A stretch of 64,000 nt of DNA from Gammaproteobacteria bacterium Ga0077536 (GCA_001464935.1 LNEL01000049.1:62001-126000), one strand, 5' to 3'; counted from the stretch's first letter, positions 28,650-38,039 are shown. Notes: generated by a model not told the origin, from the sequence alone. Made by a program: numbers and translations.

Positions 28650-30137
28650 ATGGTCGATCCTTTGCCCCAGTCTCTGCGCCGCCTGTTGCTCGGCTACGAG
28701 CTGGCCTTCATCGGCCTCGTGCTGGTGACGGGTACGATGGGCGGGCTGTGGGCGTATTTCTGGCAACAGACTGCGGCGGAGTCCCTGCGCCTGAACGCCT
28801 TTGCCGATACCGCCGAGGAGATCCGCGCAGCGGTGTATCAGCAGATCAAGGACGTCGCGCTGGCGCGGCTGCGCGACGATCCGGAGGCGGCCGAGGTCAA
28901 TACCGGCTACTACCGGCGGGTCCAGGAGCACTTCAATTCATTGCGCCGTCAGTCGGGATCGCGCGCCGAGGACTACGCCGTCCAGCACCTGCAGGAGGCC
29001 TATGGCCGCCTGCAGGCCGATCTCCAGGCCGTGTTCGAGGATCCGTATCTGATGAACCGGGTGATCAGGCTCAAGCTGCTCGAACCCGGCTACGAACAGC
29101 AACTCGTGGCCGGCTTCGACGATGGGTTTCGTCGGGTGCGCGGGCTCGTCGACCAGTCGCTGGCGGATCAGAGCGCACGTGTCGATGAATGGACGCGGCG
29201 TGCGCCGCTGTTGCTGCCGTTGCCGCCGCTGTTCGCGCTGATGCTGCTGTTTCTCTCGCGACGCAGTTTCACCCACGGCTTCGTACGGCCGATGCGCGAA
29301 ATCATCGCCGGCACCCGGCGCATGAGCGACGGCGACCTCGCGCAGCGCCTGCCCGAGCGTGGGGTCACCGAAGTCGCGCAGCTCGCGTCGAGCGTCAATC
29401 AGCTCGCGGCCGATCTCGCGGCGAGCCGGGATGCGCTGATCGACAGCGAGCGCCAGGCAGCGCTCGGCGCGCTGGTGCCGGTGGTCGCGCACAACGTGCG
29501 CAACCCGCTGGCCGCGATCCGCGCGAGCGCGCAGATGCTGGAACACGCCGACAGCGTCGACGAAGCGCGCGAGACGGCGCGCGACATCATCGGCACCGTC
29601 GACCGGCTCGGGCGCTGGGTCAGCGCCCTCGTGTCCTACCTGCATCCGCTGAAGCCGCGCCTCGTGCCGGTCCGGGCGGCAGCGCTGCTGGAAGGCGTGT
29701 TCGATCTGCTGAAGCCGCGGCTGGCCGAACGGACCATCGAGCTCGCGCGCGAGCCCTGGCACGAACAGGCGATGCTGCGTGTCGACCCCGATCTGATGGA
29801 GCAGGCGTTGTACGGCCTGCTGTCGAACGCAATCGATGCGTCCGCGCCGGGAGCGCAGGTGAGGGTCGGCATCCGGGTCACGCCGACGCATACACAGATC
29901 GAGATTGCCGACCGCGCCGGCGGCATTCCGTTCCTGCCCGAACCGGCCGGCCTCGAGCCCGGGCCGACGACGAAGCGATTTGGCACCGGCCTTGGCATCC
30001 CGATCGCTTTCAAGGTCTGCAAGACGCACGGCTGGCAGCTCAGCTTCGAAGTCGTCGACAATGGCACCCGCGTCGTGATCATGGCGCCCCACACCGCACC
30101 CCAGACCACACCAGATGACCCGGAACACGATGACTGA
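28650..30137 (+). CDS. Membrane sensor histidine kinase (NtrB-like transmitter)
   Basis: 495 aa. Transmembrane helices at about 12-35 and 188-208 enclose a helical periplasmic sensor of about 150 residues. A HAMP domain follows (PMREIIAGTRRMSDGDLAQR). The phospho-acceptor is in VVAHNVRNPLAAIRAS (His near residue 281). The ATPase has LSNAIDAS as N-box and GTGLGIPIA as G-box. The transmitter is of the type that pairs with NtrC-family regulators, and the next gene, overlapping by 8 bp, encodes one. The signal is unknown. Confidence 0.92.
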   Translation: MVDPLPQSLRRLLLGYELAFIGLVLVTGTMGGLWAYFWQQTAAESLRLNAFADTAEEIRAAVYQQIKDVALARLRDDPEAAEVNTGYYRRVQEHFNSLRRQSGSRAEDYAVQHLQEAYGRLQADLQAVFEDPYLMNRVIRLKLLEPGYEQQLVAGFDDGFRRVRGLVDQSLADQSARVDEWTRRAPLLLPLPPLFALMLLFLSRRSFTHGFVRPMREIIAGTRRMSDGDLAQRLPERGVTEVAQLASSVNQLAADLAASRDALIDSERQAALGALVPVVAHNVRNPLAAIRASAQMLEHADSVDEARETARDIIGTVDRLGRWVSALVSYLHPLKPRLVPVRAAALLEGVFDLLKPRLAERTIELAREPWHEQAMLRVDPDLMEQALYGLLSNAIDASAPGAQVRVGIRVTPTHTQIEIADRAGGIPFLPEPAGLEPGPTTKRFGTGLGIPIAFKVCKTHGWQLSFEVVDNGTRVVIMAPHTAPQTTPDDPEHDD

Positions 30138-31542
30138 CGCCGACCAACCTGCCCCGACGCCGCTCGCGCGCGTGCTCATCGTCGAGGATGAGGCCTTGTT
30201 CGCGCGCTCGGTCGCACGTCGGCTCGAGAAGGCCGGCTACGCATGCCGGATCGCGGGCAGGCTCGCAGACGCCGAGGCCGCGCTGCGCGAGGAGGGCGCG
30301 GATCTGCTGCTGCTCGACATGCGGCTGCCGGACGGATCCGGGCTCGATTTCCTGCAGCGTCTGCGCGAACGCATCGATCCGCAGCTGGCCGTGATCGCGA
30401 TGAGCGCCTATGGCGAAGTCGAAGATGCGGTGGCGGCGATGAAATACGCGGCCTCGGATTACCTGAAAAAGCCGGTCGACCTCGAAGAGCTTCTGGTCAA
30501 CGTGGAGAAAGTGCTGGCGAACCAGCGCGTGTCACGTCAGCTCGAATATTCGCGCGCGCGCGAGTCGACCGGGACCGAGCAGATCGACATCCTCGGCGAA
30601 TCCGCGGCAGCGCAGACGCTGCGCGCGCAGATCGATCGCATCGCGAGCCTGGCCGGTGCCGCAGGCGGGGACGCGCCGACGGTGTTGATCATGGGCGAAA
30701 CCGGCACCGGCAAGGATCTCGCCGCGCGCTGTCTGCATCAGCGTTCACGCCGCGCCGAGCGGCCCTTCGTGCACGTCGACTGCGCGGCGTTGCCGAAGGA
30801 TTTGATCGAGGCCGAGCTCTTCGGCCATGTCAAAGGTGCGTTCACCAATGCGCACGGCGAACGCACCGGGCTTATCGAAGCCGCCGAAGACGGCGTGGTC
30901 TTTCTCGACGAAATCGGCGAGCTGCCGCTCGAACTGCAGACGAAGCTGCTCGCCGTGCTCGAACGGCGCACCTTGCGTCGGGTCGGCAGCAGCCAGGAGC
31001 GGCGCACGCAGGCATGGTTCGTCGCCGCCACGAACCGCGACGTCGAGCGCATGGTCGCGGAGGGAACGCTGCGCTCCGATCTCTACTACCGCCTGAACGT
31101 GCTGCCACTGTCGTTGCCGCCGCTGCGCCAGCGCGGCGAAGACATGCTGCTCATCGCCGAACAGGCCGGTCGACAGATCGCGCGGCGCTACGGCATTGCC
31201 GATTTCAGCCTGACGCCCGACGCCCGCGCGCGGCTGCGGAGCTATCACTGGCCCGGCAACATCCGCGAGCTCAGACATCTGGTCGAACGCGCGATCCTGC
31301 TGTCGGGTGGTGGACCGCTGGGGGCCGACGATCTGTTGCTGCCGGGCGGTCCGCCGCCGGCGGACAGCACGGTGAGCCTGGACGCGCTGAGTGGGCTCAC
31401 GCTCGATGCGGCGGAGAAGCTGCTGATCGAGCACGCGCTACGGCAGACCGGCAACAACGTGTCGGAAGCCGCGCGCCGGCTCGGCGTGACGCGCATGGCG
31501 ATGCGCTACCGGATGAAACAGCACGGAATCGAGGCGACCTGA
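30130..31542 (+). CDS. NtrC-family response regulator with variant GAFTNA loop
   Basis: 470 aa from ATG 30130 (a start at 30115 is also open). The receiver has VLIVEDEALF, phospho-Asp in LLLDMRLPDGSG and Lys in YLKKPVD. The AAA+ domain has Walker A GETGTGKD, Walker B VFLDEIGE and the sensor region. A Fis-type HTH is at the end (NNVSEAARRLGVTRMAMRYR). The sigma-54-contacting loop normally GAFTGA reads GAFTNA (30835-30852). Pairs with the upstream kinase. Targets are unknown; a sigma-54-like promoter at 42632-42647 is one possibility. Confidence 0.92.
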   Translation: MTDADQPAPTPLARVLIVEDEALFARSVARRLEKAGYACRIAGRLADAEAALREEGADLLLLDMRLPDGSGLDFLQRLRERIDPQLAVIAMSAYGEVEDAVAAMKYAASDYLKKPVDLEELLVNVEKVLANQRVSRQLEYSRARESTGTEQIDILGESAAAQTLRAQIDRIASLAGAAGGDAPTVLIMGETGTGKDLAARCLHQRSRRAERPFVHVDCAALPKDLIEAELFGHVKGAFTNAHGERTGLIEAAEDGVVFLDEIGELPLELQTKLLAVLERRTLRRVGSSQERRTQAWFVAATNRDVERMVAEGTLRSDLYYRLNVLPLSLPPLRQRGEDMLLIAEQAGRQIARRYGIADFSLTPDARARLRSYHWPGNIRELRHLVERAILLSGGGPLGADDLLLPGGPPPADSTVSLDALSGLTLDAAEKLLIEHALRQTGNNVSEAARRLGVTRMAMRYRMKQHGIEAT

Positions 31543-31608
31543 CGGATCCGCGACCAGGCGCCGGGTTCGGGCGCCCGATCGTGGCGCGGATCAGCGCCCG
31601 CTAGCGCG

Positions 31609-32949
31609 TCAGTGCAGCTTGAGACGGGGCTTGGCGCGGCGGGTGAGTACGTTCGCCATCGTCATCATCAGCGTGCGGATCACGCCCTGCACTGCCACCT
31701 GATGCATCTTGTACAGCGACAGGTAAGCGGCGCGCGCAAACCAGCCTTCGATCGACACCGTGCCCGAACGTCGCCCGAACAGATTGCCCATCAGGCTGCC
31801 GACGGTGCTGTGCTTGCTGAGATTGATCAGCGATCCGAAGTCGTGATAGCGGTAACTCAGCGTCGCGTCGACGCCTTTGACGCGGGCGATGATCGCACGC
31901 GCCAGCAGGGTGGCCTGCTGATGTGCCGCCTGCGCACGCGGCGGCACCATGGCCTCGCTGCCTTCACGCTGGTGGCAGGCCGCGCAGTCGCCGAAGGCGT
32001 AGATATCGTCGTCCAGTGTCGTTTGCAGCGTGTTGCGCACCACGAGCTGATTGATGCGGTTGGTCTCGAGCCCGTCGAGCCGCCCCAGCACGTCGGGGCC
32101 CTTGATGCCTGCTGCCCAGACCTTGATTTCGGCCGGGATGAACCTGCCACTGCGGGTGTGGAAGCCGACTTTCGTCGCTTCGGTGACGAACTCACCCGTA
32201 TGCACGATCACGCCGATGGATTCGAGCACCTTGTGCGTCGCGTCGGCGATGCGGGGTGCCAGTCCGGGCAGGATCCGCCCGGAACCTTCGATCAGATGGA
32301 TGCGGATGTCCCTTTCGGGGACGATGCGATCGAGGCCGAACGCCACGAGCGTGCGAATCGAATGATGGAGTTCAGCGGCGAGTTCGACGCCGGTCGCGCC
32401 GGCGCCGGCTATCGCAATGTGCAGCTGCCCTTCGCGCAGAGGTTCGGCCTGGGCATTGGCCGCGTAGCAGGCGCGCACGAGGACCTGGTGGAACGCGTCG
32501 GCCTGGGCGCGTCCGTCGAGGAAAAGACAGTGTTCCGCGATGCCCTGGATGCCGAAGTCATTGGTGACGCTGCCGACCGAGATCACCAGCAGGTCGTAGT
32601 GAAACTGGCGCCGCGGGATGTATTCGATGCCGGCGCTGTCGACCGAGGGCGCGAGTGTAATCGTGCGGGTGCTCCGATCGAGCGCCTCGAGCGCGCCCAG
32701 CCTGAACTCGAAGTGATGCCAGTGGGCGTGCGCCAGATAGCTCAGTTCGTCGTCGTTGGAGTTCAGCGTGCCGGCCGCCACTTCGTGCAGCAGCGGCTTC
32801 CAGATATGGGAGTACTGCCGGTCCACCAGCATGATTTCGACCCCGGGCCGCTGCCCGAGCGCGTCGCCCAGGCGGGTCACGAGTTCGAGTCCGCCGGCGC
32901 CGCCGCCGACGACGATGATGCGATAGGGTTCGGTGGGGGTCATCGACAA
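31609..32949 (-). CDS. ndh: Type II NADH:quinone oxidoreductase
   Basis: 446 aa. Non-proton-pumping membrane-associated flavoprotein passing electrons from NADH to quinone. The FAD-binding motif is IIVVGGGAGGLELVTRL and the NADH-binding motif IAIAGAGATGVELAAEL. The second FAD contact is DDDIYAFGDCAAC. A C-terminal amphipathic region (MHQVAVQGVIRTLMM) fits membrane attachment. It is convergent with the upstream regulator and divergent from the DUF1244 gene. Confidence 0.92.
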   Translation of the reverse strand: MSMTPTEPYRIIVVGGGAGGLELVTRLGDALGQRPGVEIMLVDRQYSHIWKPLLHEVAAGTLNSNDDELSYLAHAHWHHFEFRLGALEALDRSTRTITLAPSVDSAGIEYIPRRQFHYDLLVISVGSVTNDFGIQGIAEHCLFLDGRAQADAFHQVLVRACYAANAQAEPLREGQLHIAIAGAGATGVELAAELHHSIRTLVAFGLDRIVPERDIRIHLIEGSGRILPGLAPRIADATHKVLESIGVIVHTGEFVTEATKVGFHTRSGRFIPAEIKVWAAGIKGPDVLGRLDGLETNRINQLVVRNTLQTTLDDDIYAFGDCAACHQREGSEAMVPPRAQAAHQQATLLARAIIARVKGVDATLSYRYHDFGSLINLSKHSTVGSLMGNLFGRRSGTVSIEGWFARAAYLSLYKMHQVAVQGVIRTLMMTMANVLTRRAKPRLKLH

Positions 32950-33032
32950 CTCTCCTTTGGACGCGCCGGCCGATGCCCGTCAGCGGCCGCGCGCCGTATG
33001 ATAGGGACCCACCCCACACGGAGCGGTCGACC

Positions 33033-33341
33033 ATGTCAGACGATCAACAGCAATTGGAACTCGAAGCGGCCACCTTTCGCCGGTTGCGCGACTTTCTGCG
33101 CGAACACACCGAAGTCCAGAACATCGACCTGATGAACCTGGCGGGCTTCTGCCGCAACTGTCTCGCAAAATGGTATCGGGCGGAAGCGGAAGCGCGCGGA
33201 CAGACACTCGATTACGAAGCGGCGCGGGAATTGATCTACGGCATGCCCTATGCCGAATGGCGCGATCGCCACCAGCGGGAGGCCTCACCGGAGCAGCAGG
33301 CAGCGTTCGCGGCGCGCGAGGCTGCAGGCAAGACTGCCTGA
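33033..33341 (+). CDS. DUF1244 family protein
   Basis: 102 aa, a short cytoplasmic helical protein. The family segments are RRLRDFLREHTEVQNIDL, read as FLREHTEVQNIDLMNLAGF, then CRNCLAKWYRAEAE and GMPYAEWRDRHQ. The two Cys in CRNC are conserved. The biochemical role of DUF1244 is not established. A TATGAT at 32997-33002 can serve as -10. The start is ATG 33033; the longer frame upstream lacks family similarity. Confidence 0.88.
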   Translation: MSDDQQQLELEAATFRRLRDFLREHTEVQNIDLMNLAGFCRNCLAKWYRAEAEARGQTLDYEAARELIYGMPYAEWRDRHQREASPEQQAAFAAREAAGKTA

Positions 33342-33357
33342 GAATGCCGCGGGCCGG

Positions 33358-35727
33358 CTATTTCTCGTCCGCGATGTATACACCGTCCCAGAGCCGGGAC
33401 GGCGGCCGCGCGGCGAAATCGATGGCGCGCGCGCGCATCACGAGACTTGGCGTATCGCCCGGCGCGAGCTTCAGGGCGGCATCGAAGGCGCCGATGGCGT
33501 GTGCCCAGTCGGCGCGCCGATAGGCCGCCAGACCCTCAGCGTAGTGACGCATTGCCGGTGCTCGCGTCTGGTCGTCTTCGCCACCGATCACTTCATGAAT
33601 CGCGACCGGTGCGGCGCGACCCTTGACCCGCAGCAGATCGATTTCACGCACGCTGTAGCGGCCGCGCAGCAGTGCGAGCGTTGAACTGCTGACCAGGATC
33701 GACGTGCCGTAGACCTTGTTCGCGGATTCGAGCCTCGCCGCGACGTTGACCCCGTCTCCGACCACCGTGTAGTCCATGCGTCGCGCCGAGCCGATGTTGC
33801 CGGCAATCACCTGGTCCGAATTGATGCCGATGCGCAGATCGAGCGGCGCGAGCCCCTGTTGCCCGCGTCGTGCATTGAATTCGCCGAGCACTTCCTTCAT
33901 CCGGATGGCGGTGCGCACCGCGTTGTCGGCATCGCGCGGCGTGGCGAGCGGGGCACCGAAGACGGCCATGATCGCGTCACCGATGTATTTGTCGAGGATG
34001 CCCTCATGGGCGAAGATCACCTCGACCATCTCTGAGAAATATTCGTTGAGCAGCGCCACGGTCTCCTGCGGGCCGAGACGCTCGGCAAGGCTCGTGAAGT
34101 TGGCGATGTCCGCAAACAGGATCGTGACCTGTTGCGAGCGTCCGCCCAGCACGCCTTCCCCCTGCGCTATCACCTGCTCGGCGACTTCACGTGTCATGTA
34201 ACGTGCCATCGTCGAGCGCAGGCGCCGCTCGTTCGTGATGTCGTCGATGACGACGGCAAAGCCGAAAATCCGGCCGTTGGCATCCGCGAGCGGGCTGGCG
34301 ACGACATTGGCGGCGGTGACTTGGTCGTGTTCGCCACGGATTGTCGCGTCGACTGCCGATTCCGGCTGTTGCGAGCGCGCCGCCTTGCGCACCAGGCGCC
34401 TGATCCACGCATTGCCGTGGCCGAACAGGTGCAGGGCCGACGCCCCGAGCACACGTTCGGGGTTGACCCCGAGCAGTCGCGCCGCGGTGTCGTTGATCTT
34501 GACGACGTTGAAGGCCAGGTCGAGCGTCACCACGCCGTTCGTCAGGCTGCGCAGCACGTTCTCGTTGTAGTTGCGCTCTTCGACCACTTCACGGAACAGG
34601 CGCGCGTTCTCGAGCGCGATGGCGCTCTGCGCGGCAAGATTCTCCAGGCGGCGCTGATCCCGGGCCGAGAAGCCGCCGATGCGATGATTGAGCACTTGCA
34701 CGACCCCGATCGGGATGCCATGACGGCTGACCACCGGCACGCACAGGATCGAGCGCGTGCGGAAACCCGTGGCGCGATCAACGGCCGGGTTGAAGCGCGG
34801 GTCGGCGTAGGCGTCGTCGATGACGATCGCCGTGCGGCGCGTGAACGACTCACCGGCGATGCCGACATGTGACGGGATGCGGATTTCGCGCGTTTCCATC
34901 CCTTCGGCGACGCGCGACCAGAGTTCGTCGCGAACCGGGTCGTGCAGGAACAGTGTGCTGCGTTCCGCGTCGAGCAGTTCGGTCGCGATGCCGATGATTT
35001 TGCGCAGCAGCTGTTCGGTGTCGAGTTCGGAGGAGATGGCGCGCGTCAGGTCCATCAGGCGCGTCTGCTCGCGATTCGCCGAGTTGATCTGCTCGGCGAA
35101 TTGGGCGTTCTCCAGGGCGGTGGCGACGTGAGTCGTGAATGCGCGCAGGAAGACCGCGTCGGTGTGCGTGAAATCGCCGTCATGACGATTCAGGACTTCG
35201 GTGACGCCGATGATGTCGCCGCGCCGCGTGCGCACGGGCACGCACAGCATGTTGCGGGTCAGGTAGCCGGTCGCGACGTCGATCGCGCGATTGAACCGCG
35301 GGTCGCTGTATACATCGTCGATCACCAGCGCCTCGCCGGATTGGAACACGGCGCCCGCGATGCCGAGCGAGGCCGCAAAGCGGATCTCGCGGGTCAGGCC
35401 GCCCTGGGCGACGCGCGAATAGAGTTCGTCGGTTTCCGCGTCGTACAGGAACAATGACGCGCGATCGGCGGAAAAGGCGTCGCTGATCAGGGCCACCAGG
35501 CGTTTGAGCACGAGGTCCAGGGACAGCGGTTCGTGAATCTTCTGGGTGGCCTCGACGAGCGAGTCGAGCCGCCGTTCGAGTTCGTGCAGCGGATCGGCGT
35601 CTGTGACGGCGGCGAGCGCTTCGCGCAGCGCGCGATCCTGCACCTGCCGGTCCAGCAGGCGCAGCACGGCGCCATCGGCCCCGGCGGCGTCGTTTGCAGC
35701 GTTTTCGTCTTGCGAAGGAGTATTCAC
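33358..35727 (-). CDS. Class III adenylate/guanylate cyclase with GAF-GAF-PAS sensor
   Basis: 789 aa, soluble. GAF domains at about 65-210 and 235-385 share DSRASLFL-like starts and VIDDVYSDPRFN/VIDDAYADPRFN loops. A PAS domain at about 400-510 has VVTLDLAFNVVKINDTAA. The cyclase domain at about 540-715 carries metal Asp in TILFADIANFTSL, KYIGDAIMAVFGAP and DYTVVGDGVNVAARLE. A short TPR-like tail (AIGAFDAALKLAPGD) closes it. Metal-binding and transition-state residues look intact, so it probably makes cAMP. The ligand is unknown. Confidence 0.9.
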   Translation of the reverse strand: MNTPSQDENAANDAAGADGAVLRLLDRQVQDRALREALAAVTDADPLHELERRLDSLVEATQKIHEPLSLDLVLKRLVALISDAFSADRASLFLYDAETDELYSRVAQGGLTREIRFAASLGIAGAVFQSGEALVIDDVYSDPRFNRAIDVATGYLTRNMLCVPVRTRRGDIIGVTEVLNRHDGDFTHTDAVFLRAFTTHVATALENAQFAEQINSANREQTRLMDLTRAISSELDTEQLLRKIIGIATELLDAERSTLFLHDPVRDELWSRVAEGMETREIRIPSHVGIAGESFTRRTAIVIDDAYADPRFNPAVDRATGFRTRSILCVPVVSRHGIPIGVVQVLNHRIGGFSARDQRRLENLAAQSAIALENARLFREVVEERNYNENVLRSLTNGVVTLDLAFNVVKINDTAARLLGVNPERVLGASALHLFGHGNAWIRRLVRKAARSQQPESAVDATIRGEHDQVTAANVVASPLADANGRIFGFAVVIDDITNERRLRSTMARYMTREVAEQVIAQGEGVLGGRSQQVTILFADIANFTSLAERLGPQETVALLNEYFSEMVEVIFAHEGILDKYIGDAIMAVFGAPLATPRDADNAVRTAIRMKEVLGEFNARRGQQGLAPLDLRIGINSDQVIAGNIGSARRMDYTVVGDGVNVAARLESANKVYGTSILVSSSTLALLRGRYSVREIDLLRVKGRAAPVAIHEVIGGEDDQTRAPAMRHYAEGLAAYRRADWAHAIGAFDAALKLAPGDTPSLVMRARAIDFAARPPSRLWDGVYIADEK

Positions 35728-35827
35728 GTTATCCGGGGCCTGCTCGTCGGTTGGCGGTGGGATTCTGACAACTCACTCAATACAATCCCGTGACGCACTT
35801 CCGCACCTGGTGAGGATTCACGACGAG

Positions 35828-35929
35828 ATGAGCAGGTCGTTCACGCGCCTGGCGACGGCGTCCCTTTGGGCGCGTATCGGCTCGTCGTGGCCGGGACTTG
35901 ACCGGCCGGCGCCCGGCGGGGCCCGATGA
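35828..35929 (+). CDS. Possible 33-residue leader ORF before the MoxY-like kinase
   Basis: ATG 35828 opens a 33-codon frame whose TGA overlaps the kinase ATG (35926) by 4 bp, the coupling geometry used elsewhere in this genome. It has no recognisable domain and an ordinary high-GC composition, so it may be fortuitous. The rest of the 35728-35925 gap shows TACAAT at 35785-35790 as a weak -10. Confidence 0.2.
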   Translation: MSRSFTRLATASLWARIGSSWPGLDRPAPGGAR

Positions 35930-37296
35930 GCCTGCTGCTGCGTCTGAGCGCACTCGTCGTCTGCATCCTGCTGCTGAGCATGGCGGTCGGTGCGGTCAAC
36001 CTCGTGGCCAATGTGCGGCGGGCGGTCAGTGACGAAATGAGTTCGTCGCTCGAACTCACCACCATGCTGCTCCAACTCCAGGTCGACGCCGACCACGGGC
36101 GCGAACCCGCCTCCATCGCAGTCTGGCGCGACCGGCTGCAGGCCCTGCGGTATTCGCGACATCTGCGCCTGTCGCTCGCCGGCCCCGGTCATGAGGAGGC
36201 GGCGCCGGTCCCGGGGCCGGGTGCGGTGCCTGGGGTCCCGGGCTGGTTCGTGCGCATCATCGCGCCGCGCGGTCCCGAACTGCTGCGACGGATCCCGCTC
36301 GGCGACGGGGGGCAGCAGGTGATCGTGCGTGCCGATCCGGCCGACGAAATCGCCGAGGCCTGGGGCGAAACCCGGCTGGCCCTGATGACGCTGGCCGGCT
36401 TCGGCATGCTGGCCACTGCGCTGGTTTACGCCGTCCTGCGGCGGGCGATGGCGCCGCTGGCCGCGCTCAGCAATGCCCTGCAGCAGTTCGAGGCGGGCAA
36501 TTACGACGTGCGGCTGTCGCGCAGCGGCGTGCCCGACATCGATCGCGCCACCGAAAGTTTCAATCACATGGCCGGCGTGCTGTCGCAGAGTCGTGACGAA
36601 ATGACCCATCTCGCACAGCGTTCGCTCGCCATCCAGGAAGAAGAGCGGCGGCACCTTGCCCATGAGCTTCACGACGGGCTCGGACAGTCGATCAGTGCCA
36701 TCAAGGCGCTGGCGGTGTCGATCGGACGCAAGGCCGACCCGCGGACCAGCATACCACCGAGCGCGGCGATGATAGCGGACGTCAGTTCGAGCATGTACGA
36801 CCAGGTCCGCAGCATGATGGCGCGGCTGCGGCCGTCGATTCTCGACGAGCTGGGGCTCGTCAGCGCGCTGTCCAGCATGATTGACGACTGGAACTCGCAC
36901 CACGAGGACCTGTTCTGTTCATTCGAGCATGTCCGGCCGCTGCCCGATCTGCCACCGGAGGCGGCCATCAATGTATTCAGGATTGTGCAGGAAGCGCTGA
37001 CGAACGTGGTGCGGCATGCGTCCGCGAGCAGCGTCAGCGTCAGACTGCGCGCCCGCGACGACGACGGGGGATTGCGACTGGAGATCGAGGACGATGGCAC
37101 GGGCTTCGACCCGGCGACGATCAGGCGTGGACTGGGACTGGTCGGGATCGAGGAGCGCGTGCGGGCGATGGGCGGGAGTTTCTCGCTTGCGGCCAGGCCC
37201 GGCACCGGCACAAAATTCGACATCGTCATCCCGCGATGTCAGGCTCTTCCCGATGAACGCACCGTCCTCGAAACTCAAGATACTGCTGGTCGATGA
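35926..37296 (+). CDS. MoxY/NarX-type sensor histidine kinase (HisKA_3)
   Basis: 456 aa. Transmembrane helices at about 4-27 and 150-170 flank a roughly 120-residue periplasmic sensor. A HAMP segment follows, then the HisKA_3 dimerisation box EEERRHLAHELHDGLGQSIS (His near residue 247). The ATPase has EALTNVVRHA, DDGTGFDP and GLGLVGIEERVRAMGG. The overall plan resembles MoxY-type kinases controlling PQQ-dependent alcohol oxidation, in keeping with the downstream genes. It overlaps the regulator gene by 44 bp. The MoxY link is inference from architecture and context. Confidence 0.9.
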   Translation: MSLLLRLSALVVCILLLSMAVGAVNLVANVRRAVSDEMSSSLELTTMLLQLQVDADHGREPASIAVWRDRLQALRYSRHLRLSLAGPGHEEAAPVPGPGAVPGVPGWFVRIIAPRGPELLRRIPLGDGGQQVIVRADPADEIAEAWGETRLALMTLAGFGMLATALVYAVLRRAMAPLAALSNALQQFEAGNYDVRLSRSGVPDIDRATESFNHMAGVLSQSRDEMTHLAQRSLAIQEEERRHLAHELHDGLGQSISAIKALAVSIGRKADPRTSIPPSAAMIADVSSSMYDQVRSMMARLRPSILDELGLVSALSSMIDDWNSHHEDLFCSFEHVRPLPDLPPEAAINVFRIVQEALTNVVRHASASSVSVRLRARDDDGGLRLEIEDDGTGFDPATIRRGLGLVGIEERVRAMGGSFSLAARPGTGTKFDIVIPRCQALPDERTVLETQDTAGR

Positions 37297-37903
37297 TCAC
37301 GCCGTCGTGCGGGCCGGTTACCGCACGCTGCTGGACGACGTGCCGGGGCTCGAAATCGTCGGCGAGGCAGACAATGGCGATCTCGCGGTCAAGATGTTCA
37401 TCGACACCGCGCCGGACGTCGCCATCATGGACCTGAGCCTGCCGGGCATCGGCGGCCTCGAAGCGATCCGCCGGATCGTGCAGCGCAAGCATGATGCGCG
37501 AATCCTGGCCTTCAGCATGCACGAGGACACGGTGTTCGTGGAGCAGGCGCTGCAGGCGGGCGCGCGTGGCTACATCACGAAGAGCAGCGCGCCGAACGTG
37601 CTCGTCGAGGCCGTCCGGCAAATCGCGGCCGGTGGCATGTACCTCGATCCGGATGTCGCCCAGCGCCTCGCGTTCCAGAAGACGCGCGGCGCCAGTTCGC
37701 CGATTGCGGGGCTTTCGACCCGCGAATTCGAGATTTTCTGTCTGCTGGCGGAAGGTGAAACCGTCAGCGACATCGCACGGCGCCTGTCATTGAGCGGCAA
37801 GACCGTGGCCAATTACGCAACCCAGATCAAGAGCAAGCTCGATGTCAGTTCGGTCGCCGAGATTGCGCGGCTGGCGATCCGGCACGGGTTCGTGAAAGTG
37901 TGA
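37253..37903 (+). CDS. LuxR/NarL-family response regulator (MoxX-like)
   Basis: 216 aa. The receiver has ILLVDDHAVVRAGY, phospho-Asp in VAIMDLSLPGIGG and Lys in YITKSSAP. The LuxR-type HTH is LSTREFEIFCLLAEGETVSDIA, read as LSTREFEIFCLL and ARRLSLSGKTVANYATQIKS. Starts inside the 3' end of the kinase gene, so it is co-translated with it. A terminator follows at 37940-37962, isolating the pair from the TonB receptor gene. Confidence 0.94.
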   Translation: MNAPSSKLKILLVDDHAVVRAGYRTLLDDVPGLEIVGEADNGDLAVKMFIDTAPDVAIMDLSLPGIGGLEAIRRIVQRKHDARILAFSMHEDTVFVEQALQAGARGYITKSSAPNVLVEAVRQIAAGGMYLDPDVAQRLAFQKTRGASSPIAGLSTREFEIFCLLAEGETVSDIARRLSLSGKTVANYATQIKSKLDVSSVAEIARLAIRHGFVKV

Positions 37904-37939
37904 TCGTCCCGCTCTGAGGGAAGATTTCCCTGGCCTCCC

Positions 37940-37962
37940 GGGAGCTTCGCTCCCTGCTTTTT
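37940..37962 (+). terminator. Rho-independent terminator after the MoxYX-like pair
   Basis: GGGAGC (37940-37945) pairs with GCTCCC (37949-37954) around TTC and is followed by TGCTTTTT. A 6-bp GC-rich stem with a U-run 37 bases beyond the regulator stop fits an intrinsic terminator. Confidence 0.7.
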
Positions 37963-38039
37963 CGGTGATTTTCTCTATGATGTGCGCCGACCCGTCCGCC
38001 GGGCAACGCACCCTGAGTCCCAGCCGAAAGAGCCTGTGC

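Noticed and set aside
31543-31608. A terminator between the NtrC-like regulator and ndh
   Set aside because: A GGCGCC/GGGCGCC pairing is possible but has no U-tract and is expected by chance at this GC content.
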